DNA of 64,000 nt from Pseudomonas sp. Irchel s3h14 (lineage in GTDB: Bacteria > Pseudomonadota > Gammaproteobacteria > Pseudomonadales > Pseudomonadaceae), in assembly GCF_900187425.1 (NCBI RefSeq), contig NZ_FYDJ01000003.1, forward strand, positions 460,987 through 524,986, read 5' to 3'. Numbering within the stretch: the stretch's first letter is position 1; every line of letters starts with the position of its first letter. The translations under genes were made by a program, and so were the position numbers. The notes under the pieces were generated by a model. It did not search any database. It had not been told where the DNA came from and was given only the letters and a program-made list of their open reading frames with translations. This document shows positions 1-6,851 of this stretch, piece by piece.

Positions 1-574
1 AACTGGCCCAGCGAACACTCCAGTTCGGGCCGTAGTTCACAACGTTACCGTCGCCCTGGAAGATGATGGCGCCGTCACCGGCAAAGTAAGGCTGCCCTCT
101 GACCAACTCGGAGGGGCCCGGGAAAATGACCGCGGCGCTTCCCGTCACGACAGGAATTGACGGAGTACCATTCCAGAGCGTCTGCGAGTCGATGATCACA
201 ATGTTGCCGTCGTCCTGCACTTGAAGATAAGTGCGATTCGCGGCTGCCTCGACACTGTCCACTGCCGTGGTATTGACCGTCGTCCAGCAACGGTTACGGG
301 TGTGGTCTACAAGAACCCCGCTGTAATACACGTAGAAACAGTTAGGCACCGCTGCTACAGGATTGAGGGTGTTCGTGTAAGCGTTCCCGTCCGCCACCCA
401 GGCAAGTGCGCCATTATCGTAGAGCGCCAGGTTCATGTCCGGTTGCAGCAGCAGTTTGAACCGCTTGCTCGGCGACTCGAGATACTGACCCGGGCTCATC
501 GAGTTGCGCGGTGGCAACACCGGGCTGCCATTGTTTGTGAACTGAATACGGGGTGGTCCTAGTGGTCCTGCCAT
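1..574 (-). CDS. llpA: Lectin-like bacteriocin (LlpA / putidacin L1 family), C-terminus outside window
   Basis: The reading frame opens at the ATG at 574 and stays open for 191 codons to the left edge, so the C-terminus is missing. The protein starts MAGPLGPPRI and has no signal peptide, as in putidacin L1. B-lectin (monocot mannose-binding lectin) motifs QxDxNxVxY are visible: a degenerate one at Q44-D46-N48-Y52, one at Q120-D122-N124-V126 and a perfect one at Q173-D175-N177-V179-Y181. The segment SPSKRFKLLLQ and the segment WNGTPSIPV are characteristic of the LlpA family. Known LlpA proteins (about 276 residues, two lectin domains) kill related Pseudomonas by binding surface D-rhamnose LPS and acting at BamA. 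The gene starts 9 bases after com, and its weak ribosome site lies in a predicted RNA helix. Family assignment is firm; activity is inferred. Confidence 0.88.
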   Translation of the reverse strand, partial: MAGPLGPPRIQFTNNGSPVLPPRNSMSPGQYLESPSKRFKLLLQPDMNLALYDNGALAWVADGNAYTNTLNPVAAVPNCFYVYYSGVLVDHTRNRCWTTVNTTAVDSVEAAANRTYLQVQDDGNIVIIDSQTLWNGTPSIPVVTGSAAVIFPGPSELVRGQPYFAGDGAIIFQGDGNVVNYGPNWSVRWAS

Positions 575-578
575 TTTT

Positions 579-641
579 ATCGCCTATTGAGTCGAATGGT
601 TTGGTGCGCAGGATTGCGCTTTCATGTCGCTCAATGGCGAT
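579..641 (-). promoter_or_regulatory. Predicted RNA helix hiding the llpA ribosome-binding site
   Basis: In the minus-strand transcript, bases 641-630 (AUCGCCAUUGAG, inside com) are complementary to bases 591-579 (CUCAAUAGGCGAU). All 12 pairs are Watson-Crick and one A (585) is bulged. The 3' strand contains the com stop codon UAG and the AGGCG that would serve as llpA Shine-Dalgarno sequence. The 38-base loop holds a second perfect hairpin, GCGCA-AUCC-UGCGC (619-606). The pairing is read directly from the sequence. A translational role is inferred by analogy to phage Mu, where Com opens a helix over the mom start. Confidence 0.6.
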
Positions 642-769
642 CGCTCAAGGCTCGCGGCCTTCACATGATTCAATGTTCCGCATCGGGAGCATTTGATCTG
701 GAGCTCGGTGTACTCACCCACTCGGGCGAGAAGTCTTTTGCACTGCCCACATCTGCAGTCTTTCAACAT
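584..769 (-). CDS. com: Com-family zinc-finger translational regulator
   Basis: A 61-residue protein with two CxxC knuckles, C7-x-x-C10 and C27-x-x-C30, plus an extra C5. Between them lies the family signature RLLARVGEYTELQIKC and after them GTLNH, as in Com proteins of Mu-like phages. Mu Com is an mRNA-binding protein that melts a stem-loop to allow translation of mom. A perfect AGGAGG (782-777) lies 7 bases before the ATG. The gene is followed after 9 bases by llpA, a bacteriocin, not by a mom-like DNA modification gene. A 61-codon frame on the opposite strand covers the same bases and is judged a shadow. Family is well supported; the target (llpA or com itself) is inferred from position and RNA pairing. 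Confidence 0.82.
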   Translation of the reverse strand: MLKDCRCGQCKRLLARVGEYTELQIKCSRCGTLNHVKAASLERSPLSDMKAQSCAPNHSTQ

Positions 770-773
770 TGAG

Positions 774-840
774 ATGCCTCCTGGCTTCTGCCGGATCCTT
801 TCTGTAGTTGAGGTTGATAAACCTCGGACGAGGTAGGCAT
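774..840 (-). promoter_or_regulatory. com mRNA leader with competing hairpins, one covering the ribosome site
   Basis: The transcript segment AUGCCUACCU (840-831) can pair with AGGAGGCAU (782-774), one A bulged, which would bury the whole com Shine-Dalgarno sequence. The same 5' segment also takes part in a local hairpin CCUCG-UC-CGAGG (833-822). That hairpin in turn overlaps GAGGUU-UAUC-AACCUC (825-810). The structures cannot all form together. The inverted repeats are seen in the sequence; a switching function is inference. Confidence 0.45.
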
Positions 841-844
841 TCCA

Positions 845-870
845 AAAAGCCCGGCGCTTGCCGGGCTTTT
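845..870 (-). terminator. Intrinsic terminator between the 36-codon ORF and com
   Basis: AAAAGCCCGGC and GCCGGGCTTTT form a GC-rich stem of about 10 pairs with a short loop, flanked by T or A runs, so it could act in both directions. On the minus strand it lies between the operator-covered promoter near 1115 and com, so com-llpA would need read-through or its own promoter. Confidence 0.75.
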
Positions 871-927
871 CAGTAATGCGGTCCTTCGCGTTGACCTTTC
901 GGCGCTACTGGCGCGGTACGGATCGAT

Positions 928-1038
928 TCAAATTGTTTTTCCGACCGCGGTCCCTGCCCGCCGGATAACTGCTTGTGGTGCTTTACGCTGCACACCCGGG
1001 TCAGTTGCCAACCCTCTGAACCGTTGAGGCCGGTTCAT
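928..1038 (-). other. 36-codon ORF in the leader of the com-llpA unit (doubtful gene)
   Basis: The ATG at 1038 follows AAAGG with suitable spacing. It opens 36 codons starting MNRPQRFRGL and ending GTAVGKTI, rich in Arg and Lys. It is the only frame between the promoter at 1102-1130 and the terminator at 845-870. I recognise no family. It may be a small peptide gene, a leader peptide, or non-coding. The stretch 770-1262 otherwise holds only the regulatory elements listed separately. Confidence 0.22.
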
Positions 1039-1101
1039 CGCTGCCTTTGTGGTGGAACTAAAGAGCTTCGTTTCGAGCTGCTTTTGAGCTGCTTGAGACA
1101 A

Positions 1102-1166
1102 AGAATATGCATGGATGCATATACAGTCAATGCATAAATGCATTTATTTGTGCATTGAAAATGCAT
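1102..1166 (-). promoter_or_regulatory. Strong promoter overlaid by ATGCAT operator repeats
   Basis: On the minus strand TTGACT (1130-1125) and TATTCT (1107-1102) are separated by exactly 17 bases, a near-consensus sigma-70 promoter. ATGCAT palindromes occur as two pairs with 8-base spacing: 1107-1112 with 1115-1120, and 1130-1135 with 1138-1143. There is another copy at 1161-1166 and a GTGCAT at 1150. One pair fills the spacer and overlaps the -10; the other overlaps the -35. Bound repressor would block the promoter. Similar half-sites surround the start of the neighbouring repressor gene, so that repressor is the likely ligand (inference). Confidence 0.65.
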
Positions 1167-1216
1167 TGCCGCATGAAAGCCCCGCAGGCAAAGGCGCTGA
1201 CGGCTTTTCGACAGGC

Positions 1217-1245
1217 GAAAAAAAACCCGCTCAATGGCGGGTTTT
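1217..1245 (-). terminator. Intrinsic terminator of prtR
   Basis: On the minus strand AACCCGC-CATTGA-GCGGGTT is followed by a run of eight T residues. It begins about 18 bases after the prtR stop codon. Confidence 0.85.
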
Positions 1246-1262
1246 ATCTGACAGCGGTGAGG

Positions 1263-2006
1263 TTAACGGGCGTACATGCCCCACCAGAAGACGTGACCGA
1301 GGATGACAATCTGCTCTTCCTGGATTTCCTGGAAGGTGTAGTCCTCGTCCGGATGTTCATCGCGATTGAAGCTGCGCAGGCGTATCCCGGTAGGCAGGCG
1401 ATAAAGCTGTTTCACCCGCAGCTGGCCGTTATGGTTGATGGCATAAAGGTCGCCATCCACGATATCGCCGATCCCGCACTTGCCGGCGTTAACGCCGACG
1501 GTGGCGCCGTCGCGCAGTACCGGCAACATACTGTTGCCGCGCACCGTCACGCATTTTGCCTGGTCGAACTGAACGCCGTTGTGGCGCAGACTCCGCTTGC
1601 CGAAGCGCAGGCTAGAGCGTTCGCTCTCTTCGATGACGAACCTTCCTGATCCTGCAGCCAATTCAACCTCGCGAAGAAAGGGGACCGATACCTCGTCATC
1701 ATCGACAGGCGTATCGTCGTCCCACAGACTTATGTCCTTGAGTTCCGAATGCGATTGATCGCGCCCGGTGCTGGCTGCCGACGCGACATCCGCTCGGCCC
1801 CGCAACTGGTCGGTGCTGACGGCGAAGTACTCGGCGATCTTCGAGATGTGTTTATCCGAGGGATCGACGATCTTCCCGCTGAGGATCCGCGAGAGAGTGG
1901 ATTGAGGCACGCCGGTGCGACGGTGAAGCTCCGTGGGGGAGATCCCGTGCTGATCGAGCAGCGCTCTTAGTACGGTAGAAACATTGCGTTTTTGCATAAA
2001 GCGCAT
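1263..2006 (-). CDS. prtR: PrtR-type phage/bacteriocin repressor (HTH plus S24 peptidase-like domain)
   Basis: A 247-residue regulator. Residues 21-45 form a Cro/CI-type helix-turn-helix (GISPTELHRRTGVPQSTLSR). The C-terminal half is an S24/LexA-like domain with a possible cleavage site A118-G119 in ELAAGSG, the serine S159 in GNSM and the lysine K199 in RVKQ, so RecA-stimulated self-cleavage is plausible. P. aeruginosa PrtR has the same layout and represses pyocin genes; homologues sit next to mutS in the tailocin/prophage cluster of fluorescent pseudomonads. The frame is open to 2069, but the first 21 codons run through operator-like repeats. I chose the ATG at 2006; the ATG at 1997 is equally possible, and neither has a strong ribosome site. 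It has its own terminator. Confidence 0.8.
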   Translation of the reverse strand: MRFMQKRNVSTVLRALLDQHGISPTELHRRTGVPQSTLSRILSGKIVDPSDKHISKIAEYFAVSTDQLRGRADVASAASTGRDQSHSELKDISLWDDDTPVDDDEVSVPFLREVELAAGSGRFVIEESERSSLRFGKRSLRHNGVQFDQAKCVTVRGNSMLPVLRDGATVGVNAGKCGIGDIVDGDLYAINHNGQLRVKQLYRLPTGIRLRSFNRDEHPDEDYTFQEIQEEQIVILGHVFWWGMYAR

Positions 2007-2070
2007 AGTGCTTGTTCTTTTCACGGAAGACAAATGCCAAATTGCATAAATTGCGCATATGCCGTGCATA
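1993..2070 (-). promoter_or_regulatory. Candidate autoregulatory operators at the prtR start
   Basis: Three related elements on the plus strand: TGCATAAAGCGCAT (1993-2006), which covers both possible start codons of prtR; TGCATAAATTGCGCAT (2043-2058); and the palindrome TATGC-CGT-GCATA (2058-2070). The core TGCATAAA also occurs in TGCATAAATGCAT at 1131-1143, inside the promoter upstream of com-llpA. The shared half-sites suggest one repressor binding both regions. No clear -10/-35 pair for prtR was found. Confidence 0.5.
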
Positions 2071-2208
2071 GACAGAAGAAATGTATCGCAGGGCTTTCAT
2101 GCCTGCGTCGGGTGGACCGCCCATGTTAACCTTGCGCCCATCGCGGAAAAGCCGGGCCGATGCCCCTCCTTTGCCCTACACCTTTCAACGAATTTGCCTG
2201 ATTATCCG

Positions 2209-4788
2209 ATGAATAAAGCCCTCTCCGATCTGTCCTCGCACACGCCAATGATGCAGCAGTACTGGCGCCTGAAAAACCAGCACCCTGACCAGCTGATGTT
2301 TTACCGCATGGGCGACTTCTACGAGATCTTCTACGAAGACGCGAAGAAGGCCGCCAAATTGCTGGACATCACCCTGACCGCCCGTGGGCAGTCGGCGGGT
2401 CAGGCGATTCCGATGTGTGGGATTCCTTACCATGCTGCGGAAGGTTACCTGGCGAAACTGGTGAAACTCGGCGAGTCGGTGGTGATCTGTGAGCAGGTCG
2501 GCGACCCGGCGACCAGCAAGGGCCCGGTGGATCGTCAGGTGGTGCGGATCATCACGCCCGGCACGGTCAGCGATGAAGCGCTGCTGGATGAGCGTCGAGA
2601 TAACCTGATCGCGGCGGTGCTGGGTGACGAGCGTCTGTTCGGTCTGGCGGTGCTGGATATCACCAGCGGCAACTTCACCGTGCTGGAGATCAAGGGCTGG
2701 GAAAACCTGCTGGCGGAACTGGAGCGCGTCAATCCGGTGGAGCTGATGATCCCGGACGACTGGCCGAAGGATCTGCCGGCGGAGAAACGTCGTGGGGTTC
2801 GTCGCCGTGCGCCGTGGGATTTCGAACGTGATTCGGCGCTGAAAAGTCTCTGCCAACAATTCTCGACCCAAGACCTGAAAGGTTTCGGCTGCGAGAACCT
2901 GACCCTGGCCATCGGTGCCGCGGGTTGCCTGCTCAGCTACGCCAAAGAAACCCAGCGCACCGCCCTGCCCCATTTGCGCAGCCTGCGTCATGAACGCCTG
3001 GACGACACCGTGGTGCTGGACGGCGCGAGCCGTCGCAACCTGGAACTGGACACCAACCTGGCTGGCGGGCGCGACAACACGCTGCAATCGGTGGTCGATC
3101 GCTGCCAGACCGCCATGGGCAGTCGTCTGCTGACCCGCTGGCTGAACCGTCCGCTGCGGGATCTGACCGTGTTGTTGGCGCGCCAGACCTCGATCACCTG
3201 CCTGCTCGACGGTTACCGCTTCGAGAAACTGCAACCGCAGCTCAAGGAAATCGGCGACATCGAGCGGATCCTGGCGCGGATCGGCCTGCGTAATGCCCGC
3301 CCTCGTGACCTGGCTCGCCTGCGTGATGCGCTCGGTGCATTGCCTGAGTTGCAAGTGGCGATGACTGAGCTGGAAGCTCCGCACATCATTCAACTGGCGA
3401 AGACCACCAGCACCTACCCGGAACTGGCGGCCCTGCTGGAAAAAGCCATCATCGACAACCCGCCGGCCGTCATCCGTGACGGTGGGGTATTGAAAACCGG
3501 CTACGACGCTGAGTTGGACGATTTGCAATCGCTCAGCGAAAACGCCGGGCAGTTCCTGATCGACCTCGAAGCCCGCGAGAAGGCCCGCACCGGCCTGTCT
3601 CATCTGAAAGTCGGTTACAACCGCATTCATGGCTACTTCATCGAGTTGCCAAGCAAGCAGGCTGAGTCGGCGCCAGCAGACTATATCCGTCGCCAGACGT
3701 TGAAAGGTGCCGAACGCTTCATCACGCCGGAACTGAAGGCGTTCGAAGACAAAGCGCTGTCAGCGAAGAGCCGCGCCCTGGCGCGCGAGAAGATGCTCTA
3801 TGAAGCACTGCTCGAAGATTTGATCGCCCAGTTGCCACCGTTGCAGGACACCGCCGCGGCACTGGCCGAGCTGGACGTGCTGAGCAACCTTGCCGAACGT
3901 GCGCTGAACCTTGATCTGAACTGCCCGCGCTTCGTCAGTGAGCCGTGCATGCGCATCAGCCAGGGTCGTCACCCGGTGGTCGAGCAAGTGCTGACCACGC
4001 CGTTCGTGGCCAATGACCTGAACCTCGACGACAACACCCGCATGCTGGTGATCACCGGTCCGAACATGGGCGGTAAATCCACCTACATGCGCCAGACCGC
4101 TCTGATCGTGCTGCTGGCACACATCGGCAGCTTCGTGCCAGCAGCCAGTTGCGAGTTGTCTCTGGTGGACCGGATCTTTACCCGGATCGGCTCCAGCGAT
4201 GACCTGGCCGGCGGGCGTTCGACCTTCATGGTCGAAATGAGCGAAACCGCGAACATTCTGCACAATGCCACCGAGCGCAGCCTGGTGCTGATGGACGAAG
4301 TCGGTCGCGGCACCAGCACCTTCGACGGTCTGTCCCTGGCGTGGGCTGCGGCCGAACGCCTGGCGCATCTGCGGGCTTATACGCTGTTCGCCACCCACTA
4401 CTTCGAGCTGACCGTATTGCCAGAAGCCCAGCCGTTGGTAGCCAACGTGCACCTTAATGCCACCGAGCACAACGAACGCATCGTGTTCCTGCACCACGTG
4501 CTGCCAGGGCCTGCCAGCCAGAGCTACGGCCTTGCGGTTGCACAGTTGGCCGGCGTGCCGAGCGAAGTGATCGTGCGCGCTCGCGAACACCTGGGCCGGC
4601 TGGAAGCGACCGCCCTGCCTCATGAAGTTCCCAAGACTGCCAAAGGCAAACCGGCCGCGCCGCAGCAAAGCGACATGTTCGCCAGCCTGCCGCATCCGGT
4701 GCTGGATGATCTGGCCAAACTTGATCTGGACGACATGACCCCGCGTCGCGCGCTCGAAATGCTCTATGCACTAAAGACACGGATCTAA
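2209..4788 (+). CDS. mutS: DNA mismatch repair ATPase MutS
   Basis: Recognises mispairs and small loops and, with MutL, starts methyl-independent mismatch repair in pseudomonads. 859 residues, normal for the family. The mismatch-reading motif F37-Y-E39 lies near the N-terminus, Walker [10 protein letters not shown] near residue 617, Walker [16 protein letters not shown] further on, and the C-terminal tetramerisation tail is present. The frame is open from 2059, but homologues begin close to [12 protein letters not shown], so I take the ATG at 2209 (MNKALSDL). The upstream ATG lies within the operator repeats. There is no strong ribosome site. mutS marks the edge of the bacteriocin cluster on its left. 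Confidence 0.97.
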   Translation: MNKALSDLSSHTPMMQQYWRLKNQHPDQLMFYRMGDFYEIFYEDAKKAAKLLDITLTARGQSAGQAIPMCGIPYHAAEGYLAKLVKLGESVVICEQVGDPATSKGPVDRQVVRIITPGTVSDEALLDERRDNLIAAVLGDERLFGLAVLDITSGNFTVLEIKGWENLLAELERVNPVELMIPDDWPKDLPAEKRRGVRRRAPWDFERDSALKSLCQQFSTQDLKGFGCENLTLAIGAAGCLLSYAKETQRTALPHLRSLRHERLDDTVVLDGASRRNLELDTNLAGGRDNTLQSVVDRCQTAMGSRLLTRWLNRPLRDLTVLLARQTSITCLLDGYRFEKLQPQLKEIGDIERILARIGLRNARPRDLARLRDALGALPELQVAMTELEAPHIIQLAKTTSTYPELAALLEKAIIDNPPAVIRDGGVLKTGYDAELDDLQSLSENAGQFLIDLEAREKARTGLSHLKVGYNRIHGYFIELPSKQAESAPADYIRRQTLKGAERFITPELKAFEDKALSAKSRALAREKMLYEALLEDLIAQLPPLQDTAAALAELDVLSNLAERALNLDLNCPRFVSEPCMRISQGRHPVVEQVLTTPFVANDLNLDDNTRMLVITGPNMGGKSTYMRQTALIVLLAHIGSFVPAASCELSLVDRIFTRIGSSDDLAGGRSTFMVEMSETANILHNATERSLVLMDEVGRGTSTFDGLSLAWAAAERLAHLRAYTLFATHYFELTVLPEAQPLVANVHLNATEHNERIVFLHHVLPGPASQSYGLAVAQLAGVPSEVIVRAREHLGRLEATALPHEVPKTAKGKPAAPQQSDMFASLPHPVLDDLAKLDLDDMTPRRALEMLYALKTRI

Positions 4789-4821
4789 CGCACTTGCCTG
4801 CAAGCTGTTAGAATCTCGCGC

Positions 4822-4875
4822 GGTTTGGGATGCTGCTGGCTTATAGCCTGACCAGCAGACTATCGCTCCCAAACC
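4822..4875 (+). promoter_or_regulatory. Long hairpin in the fdxA leader
   Basis: GGTTTGGGA (4822-4830) pairs perfectly with TCCCAAACC (4867-4875), and inside it CTGCTGG (4833-4839) pairs with CCAGCAG (4852-4858). It lies about 55 bases before the fdxA start and just after TAGAATC, a possible -10. It lacks a T run, so it is probably a leader RNA structure, not a terminator. Confidence 0.5.
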
Positions 4876-4930
4876 TGGCGACCCCAACGTGAAGGGGCTC
4901 CGCTGCCGCCGCCTGAGGAGAAAATTAGAA

Positions 4931-5254
4931 ATGACCTTCGTCGTCACCGACAACTGCATCAAGTGCAAGTACACCGACTGCGTAGAAGTCTGTCCGGTGG
5001 ACTGCTTTTACGAAGGCCCGAACTTCCTGGTGATTCACCCGGATGAGTGCATCGACTGCGCACTGTGCGAACCAGAATGCCCTGCCGTGGCCATCTTCTC
5101 CGAAGATGAAGTCCCGGAAGACATGCAGGAGTTTATTCAGCTGAACGTTGAGCTGGCGGAAATCTGGCCCAACATCACCGAGAAGAAAGTATCGTTGCCC
5201 GATGCCGAAGAGTGGGATGGCGTCAAAGGCAAGATCAAAGATCTCGAACGCTGA
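4931..5254 (+). CDS. fdxA: Seven-iron ferredoxin FdxA
   Basis: A 107-residue [3Fe-4S][4Fe-4S] ferredoxin. Cysteines lie in [17 protein letters not shown] and [12 protein letters not shown], the usual 7Fe pattern, followed by an acidic C-terminal extension typical of the Azotobacter/Pseudomonas FdxA type. It is a soluble low-potential electron carrier; its partner is not shown by the sequence. The frame is open from 4889, but the family start MTFVVTDNC at 4931 is preceded by GAGGAG. A terminator follows directly, and the gene converges on rsmZ. Confidence 0.95.
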   Translation: MTFVVTDNCIKCKYTDCVEVCPVDCFYEGPNFLVIHPDECIDCALCEPECPAVAIFSEDEVPEDMQEFIQLNVELAEIWPNITEKKVSLPDAEEWDGVKGKIKDLER

Positions 5255-5271
5255 TTACCCCCGCGTTCTCG

Positions 5272-5295
5272 AAAAGGCCCCTTGTGGGCCTTTTT
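5272..5295 (+). terminator. Intrinsic terminator of fdxA
   Basis: AAAAGGCCC-CTTGT-GGGCCTTTTT, 18 bases after the fdxA stop. It faces the rsmZ terminator about 15 bases away. Confidence 0.85.
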
Positions 5296-5310
5296 GCTTT
5301 TCTGCAGGCA

Positions 5311-5439
5311 AAAAAAGGGGCGGTTTGACCCGCCCACATTTTTTCCCTATTCCCTGTGTTCCTTTTCATCGTCCTGATGAATCGCTTCCTGCGATGTCCT
5401 TCCCCCTCATCCTTGAAGGGCGTGTCTGTCCGTCGACAC
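5311..5439 (-). ncRNA. rsmZ: Regulatory small RNA RsmZ
   Basis: A transcript of about 129 bases starting UGUCGACGGACAGACACGCC, as in P. fluorescens RsmZ. I count nine GGA triplets (for example AAGGAU, CAGGAAG, CAGGACG, AAGGAAC, AGGGAAU), several in hairpin loops. It ends in the terminator GGGCGG-GUCAAA-CCGCCC plus a U run (5311-5334). RsmZ titrates RsmA/RsmE away from target mRNAs and so activates secondary metabolism and biocontrol traits downstream of GacS/GacA. Its position between rpoS and fdxA is the conserved one. The promoter and GacA box are listed separately. It is the only gene in the 484-base gap between fdxA and rpoS. Confidence 0.93.
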
Positions 5440-5446
5440 AGTTCAG

Positions 5447-5474
5447 ATACTAGAGAGTTCCCTACCAAGAGCAA
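5447..5474 (-). promoter_or_regulatory. rsmZ promoter
   Basis: TTGCTC (5474-5469) and TAGTAT (5452-5447) with a 16-base spacer place the RNA start near 5439, matching the conserved 5' end of RsmZ. Confidence 0.7.
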
Positions 5475-5610
5475 TCACCCCCGTTAGCTGAAACTGGCTG
5501 TCACACGCTATTAATCTTAAAAAATAAACATACAAATCAATCAGTTAATCATCTCTCACGTAGGAATATGTACGACTGCTACTCATTGAATTAGCGAACA
5601 CTTACGAAAG

Positions 5611-5628
5611 AGTAAGCAAACACTTACA
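5611..5628 (-). promoter_or_regulatory. GacA upstream activating sequence of rsmZ
   Basis: TGTAAGTGTTTGCTTACT on the minus strand matches the GacA box TGTAAG-N6-CTTACA except for the last base. It is centred about 180 bases upstream of the RNA start, the distance known for rsmZ. An overlapping inverted repeat (CTTAC / GTAAG) lies at 5601-5616. Confidence 0.8.
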
Positions 5629-5687
5629 GCGAGAGACTACAAACCTGAGGTGATGACGGAGGGAGCTTCCAACCTGTCTCTGAGGCA

Positions 5688-5712
5688 ATAAAAAACCCCG
5701 AACCAGTCGGGG
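5688..5712 (-). terminator. Intrinsic terminator of rpoS
   Basis: On the minus strand CCCCGA-CTGGT-TCGGGG followed by a T run, 27 bases after the rpoS stop codon. It ends about 60 bases before the rsmZ GacA box, insulating rsmZ from rpoS. Confidence 0.85.
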
Positions 5713-5738
5713 CTTCCTAATGCCAGCCAGCAAATTAC

Positions 5739-6746
5739 TTATTGAAACAGCGACTCGCTCGACAGGCCATTCTTCTCGAGAATCTCCCGAAGACGCTTCA
5801 GGCCTTCAACCTGAATCTGTCTGACCCGCTCCCGGGTCAGGCCAATTTCCAGGCCTACATCTTCAAGCGTGCTGCTCTCGTGACCGCGCAGGCCGAAGCG
5901 GCGTATCACCACTTCACGCTGCTTGTCGGTCAGCTCCGAGAGCCATTGATCGATGCTCTGGGACAGGTCGTCATCCTGCAACAGTTCACATGGATCGGTT
6001 GGACGGTCATCGGTAAGGGTGTCCAGCAGGGTTTTATCCGAATCCGGACCCAGCGAGACGTCGACCGAAGAAACCCGCTCGTTCAGGCCGAGCATGCGCT
6101 TGACCTCGCCCACTGGTTTTTCCAGCAGGTTGGCAATTTCTTCGGGCGAGGGTTCGTGATCGAGTTTTTGCGTCAGCTCCCGTGCAGCCCGCAGGTACAC
6201 GTTGAGCTCTTTGACCACATGGATCGGCAACCGGATGGTCCGGGTCTGATTCATGATCGCGCGCTCGATGGTCTGACGAATCCACCAGGTCGCGTAGGTC
6301 GAAAAGCGGAAGCCGCGTTCGGGGTCGAACTTCTCTACCGCCCGGATAAGACCGAGGTTGCCCTCTTCGATCAGGTCAAGCAGCGACAGACCACGATTGA
6401 CGTAACGCCGGGCGATTTTCACCACCAGCCGCAGGTTACTTTCAATCATGCGTTTGCGCCCGGCCGGGTCTCCACTTTGCGACAAGCGCGCAAAATGAAC
6501 TTCTTCTTCGGGGGACAGCAGAGGGGAAAAGCCAATCTCATTGAGGTACAGCTGCGTGGCATCGAGTGCACGCGTGTAGTCAATGTACTTGTGTTGCTTT
6601 AACGAGGCGGAGTGTTTGGATTTGGCACGAACGGAAGGTGGAGCTGCCCCTTCATCATTCGACATCGAATCCGTCCCGATGCCGCTCTCCATCAGGAGAA
6701 CCTCATCGTCGATGTCAAACTCCGGCACTTCTTTACTGAGAGCCAT
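5739..6746 (-). CDS. rpoS: Stationary-phase sigma factor RpoS (sigma-38)
   Basis: A 335-residue primary-like sigma factor. Region 1.2/2.1 begins at [19 protein letters not shown]; region 2.3-2.4 is [18 protein letters not shown]; regions 3 and 4 follow, ending with the [22 protein letters not shown]. It directs RNA polymerase to general stress and stationary-phase promoters. AAAGGA precedes the ATG. As in other gammaproteobacteria it lies directly downstream of nlpD, inside which its main promoter usually lies. In P. fluorescens it also influences antibiotic production, which fits the rsmZ neighbour. Confidence 0.98.
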   Translation of the reverse strand: MALSKEVPEFDIDDEVLLMESGIGTDSMSNDEGAAPPSVRAKSKHSASLKQHKYIDYTRALDATQLYLNEIGFSPLLSPEEEVHFARLSQSGDPAGRKRMIESNLRLVVKIARRYVNRGLSLLDLIEEGNLGLIRAVEKFDPERGFRFSTYATWWIRQTIERAIMNQTRTIRLPIHVVKELNVYLRAARELTQKLDHEPSPEEIANLLEKPVGEVKRMLGLNERVSSVDVSLGPDSDKTLLDTLTDDRPTDPCELLQDDDLSQSIDQWLSELTDKQREVVIRRFGLRGHESSTLEDVGLEIGLTRERVRQIQVEGLKRLREILEKNGLSSESLFQ

Positions 6747-6811
6747 TGTTATAGTCCTTTGGTGAGTTCGACCTCAGGCTCAAGCGGCGCCTATATCCTT
6801 GGCAACGCTGG

Positions 6812-6842
6812 AGCCTGTTCCCTCTACGTGACGGAACAGGCT
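6812..6842 (-). promoter_or_regulatory. 10-bp hairpin between nlpD and rpoS
   Basis: AGCCTGTTCC and GGAACAGGCT form a perfect 10-bp stem with an 11-base loop, 10 bases after the nlpD stop and 65 bases before rpoS. There is no T run, so it may be an mRNA-stabilising or rpoS leader structure, not a terminator. Confidence 0.45.
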
Positions 6843-6851
6843 GGAAAGCGA

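Noticed and set aside
221..562. 113-codon plus-strand frame opposite llpA
   Set aside because: The minus strand gives an uninterrupted lectin with three QxDxN motifs; the plus frame has no domain.
1107..1130. LexA (SOS) box in the com-llpA promoter, suggested by ACTGTATAT on the minus strand
   Set aside because: Only the CTGT half is present; the ACAG half at the required 8-base spacing is missing. DNA-damage control, if any, would go through the S24 repressor.
1107..1649. 180-codon plus-strand frame starting in the ATGCAT repeats
   Set aside because: Lies antisense to the clearly identified repressor gene and has no family resemblance; its start falls in the operator cluster.
2059..2208. 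50-residue N-terminal extension of MutS
   Set aside because: It is absent from the family, and the region carries operator-like repeats; the start at 2209 gives the usual N-terminus.
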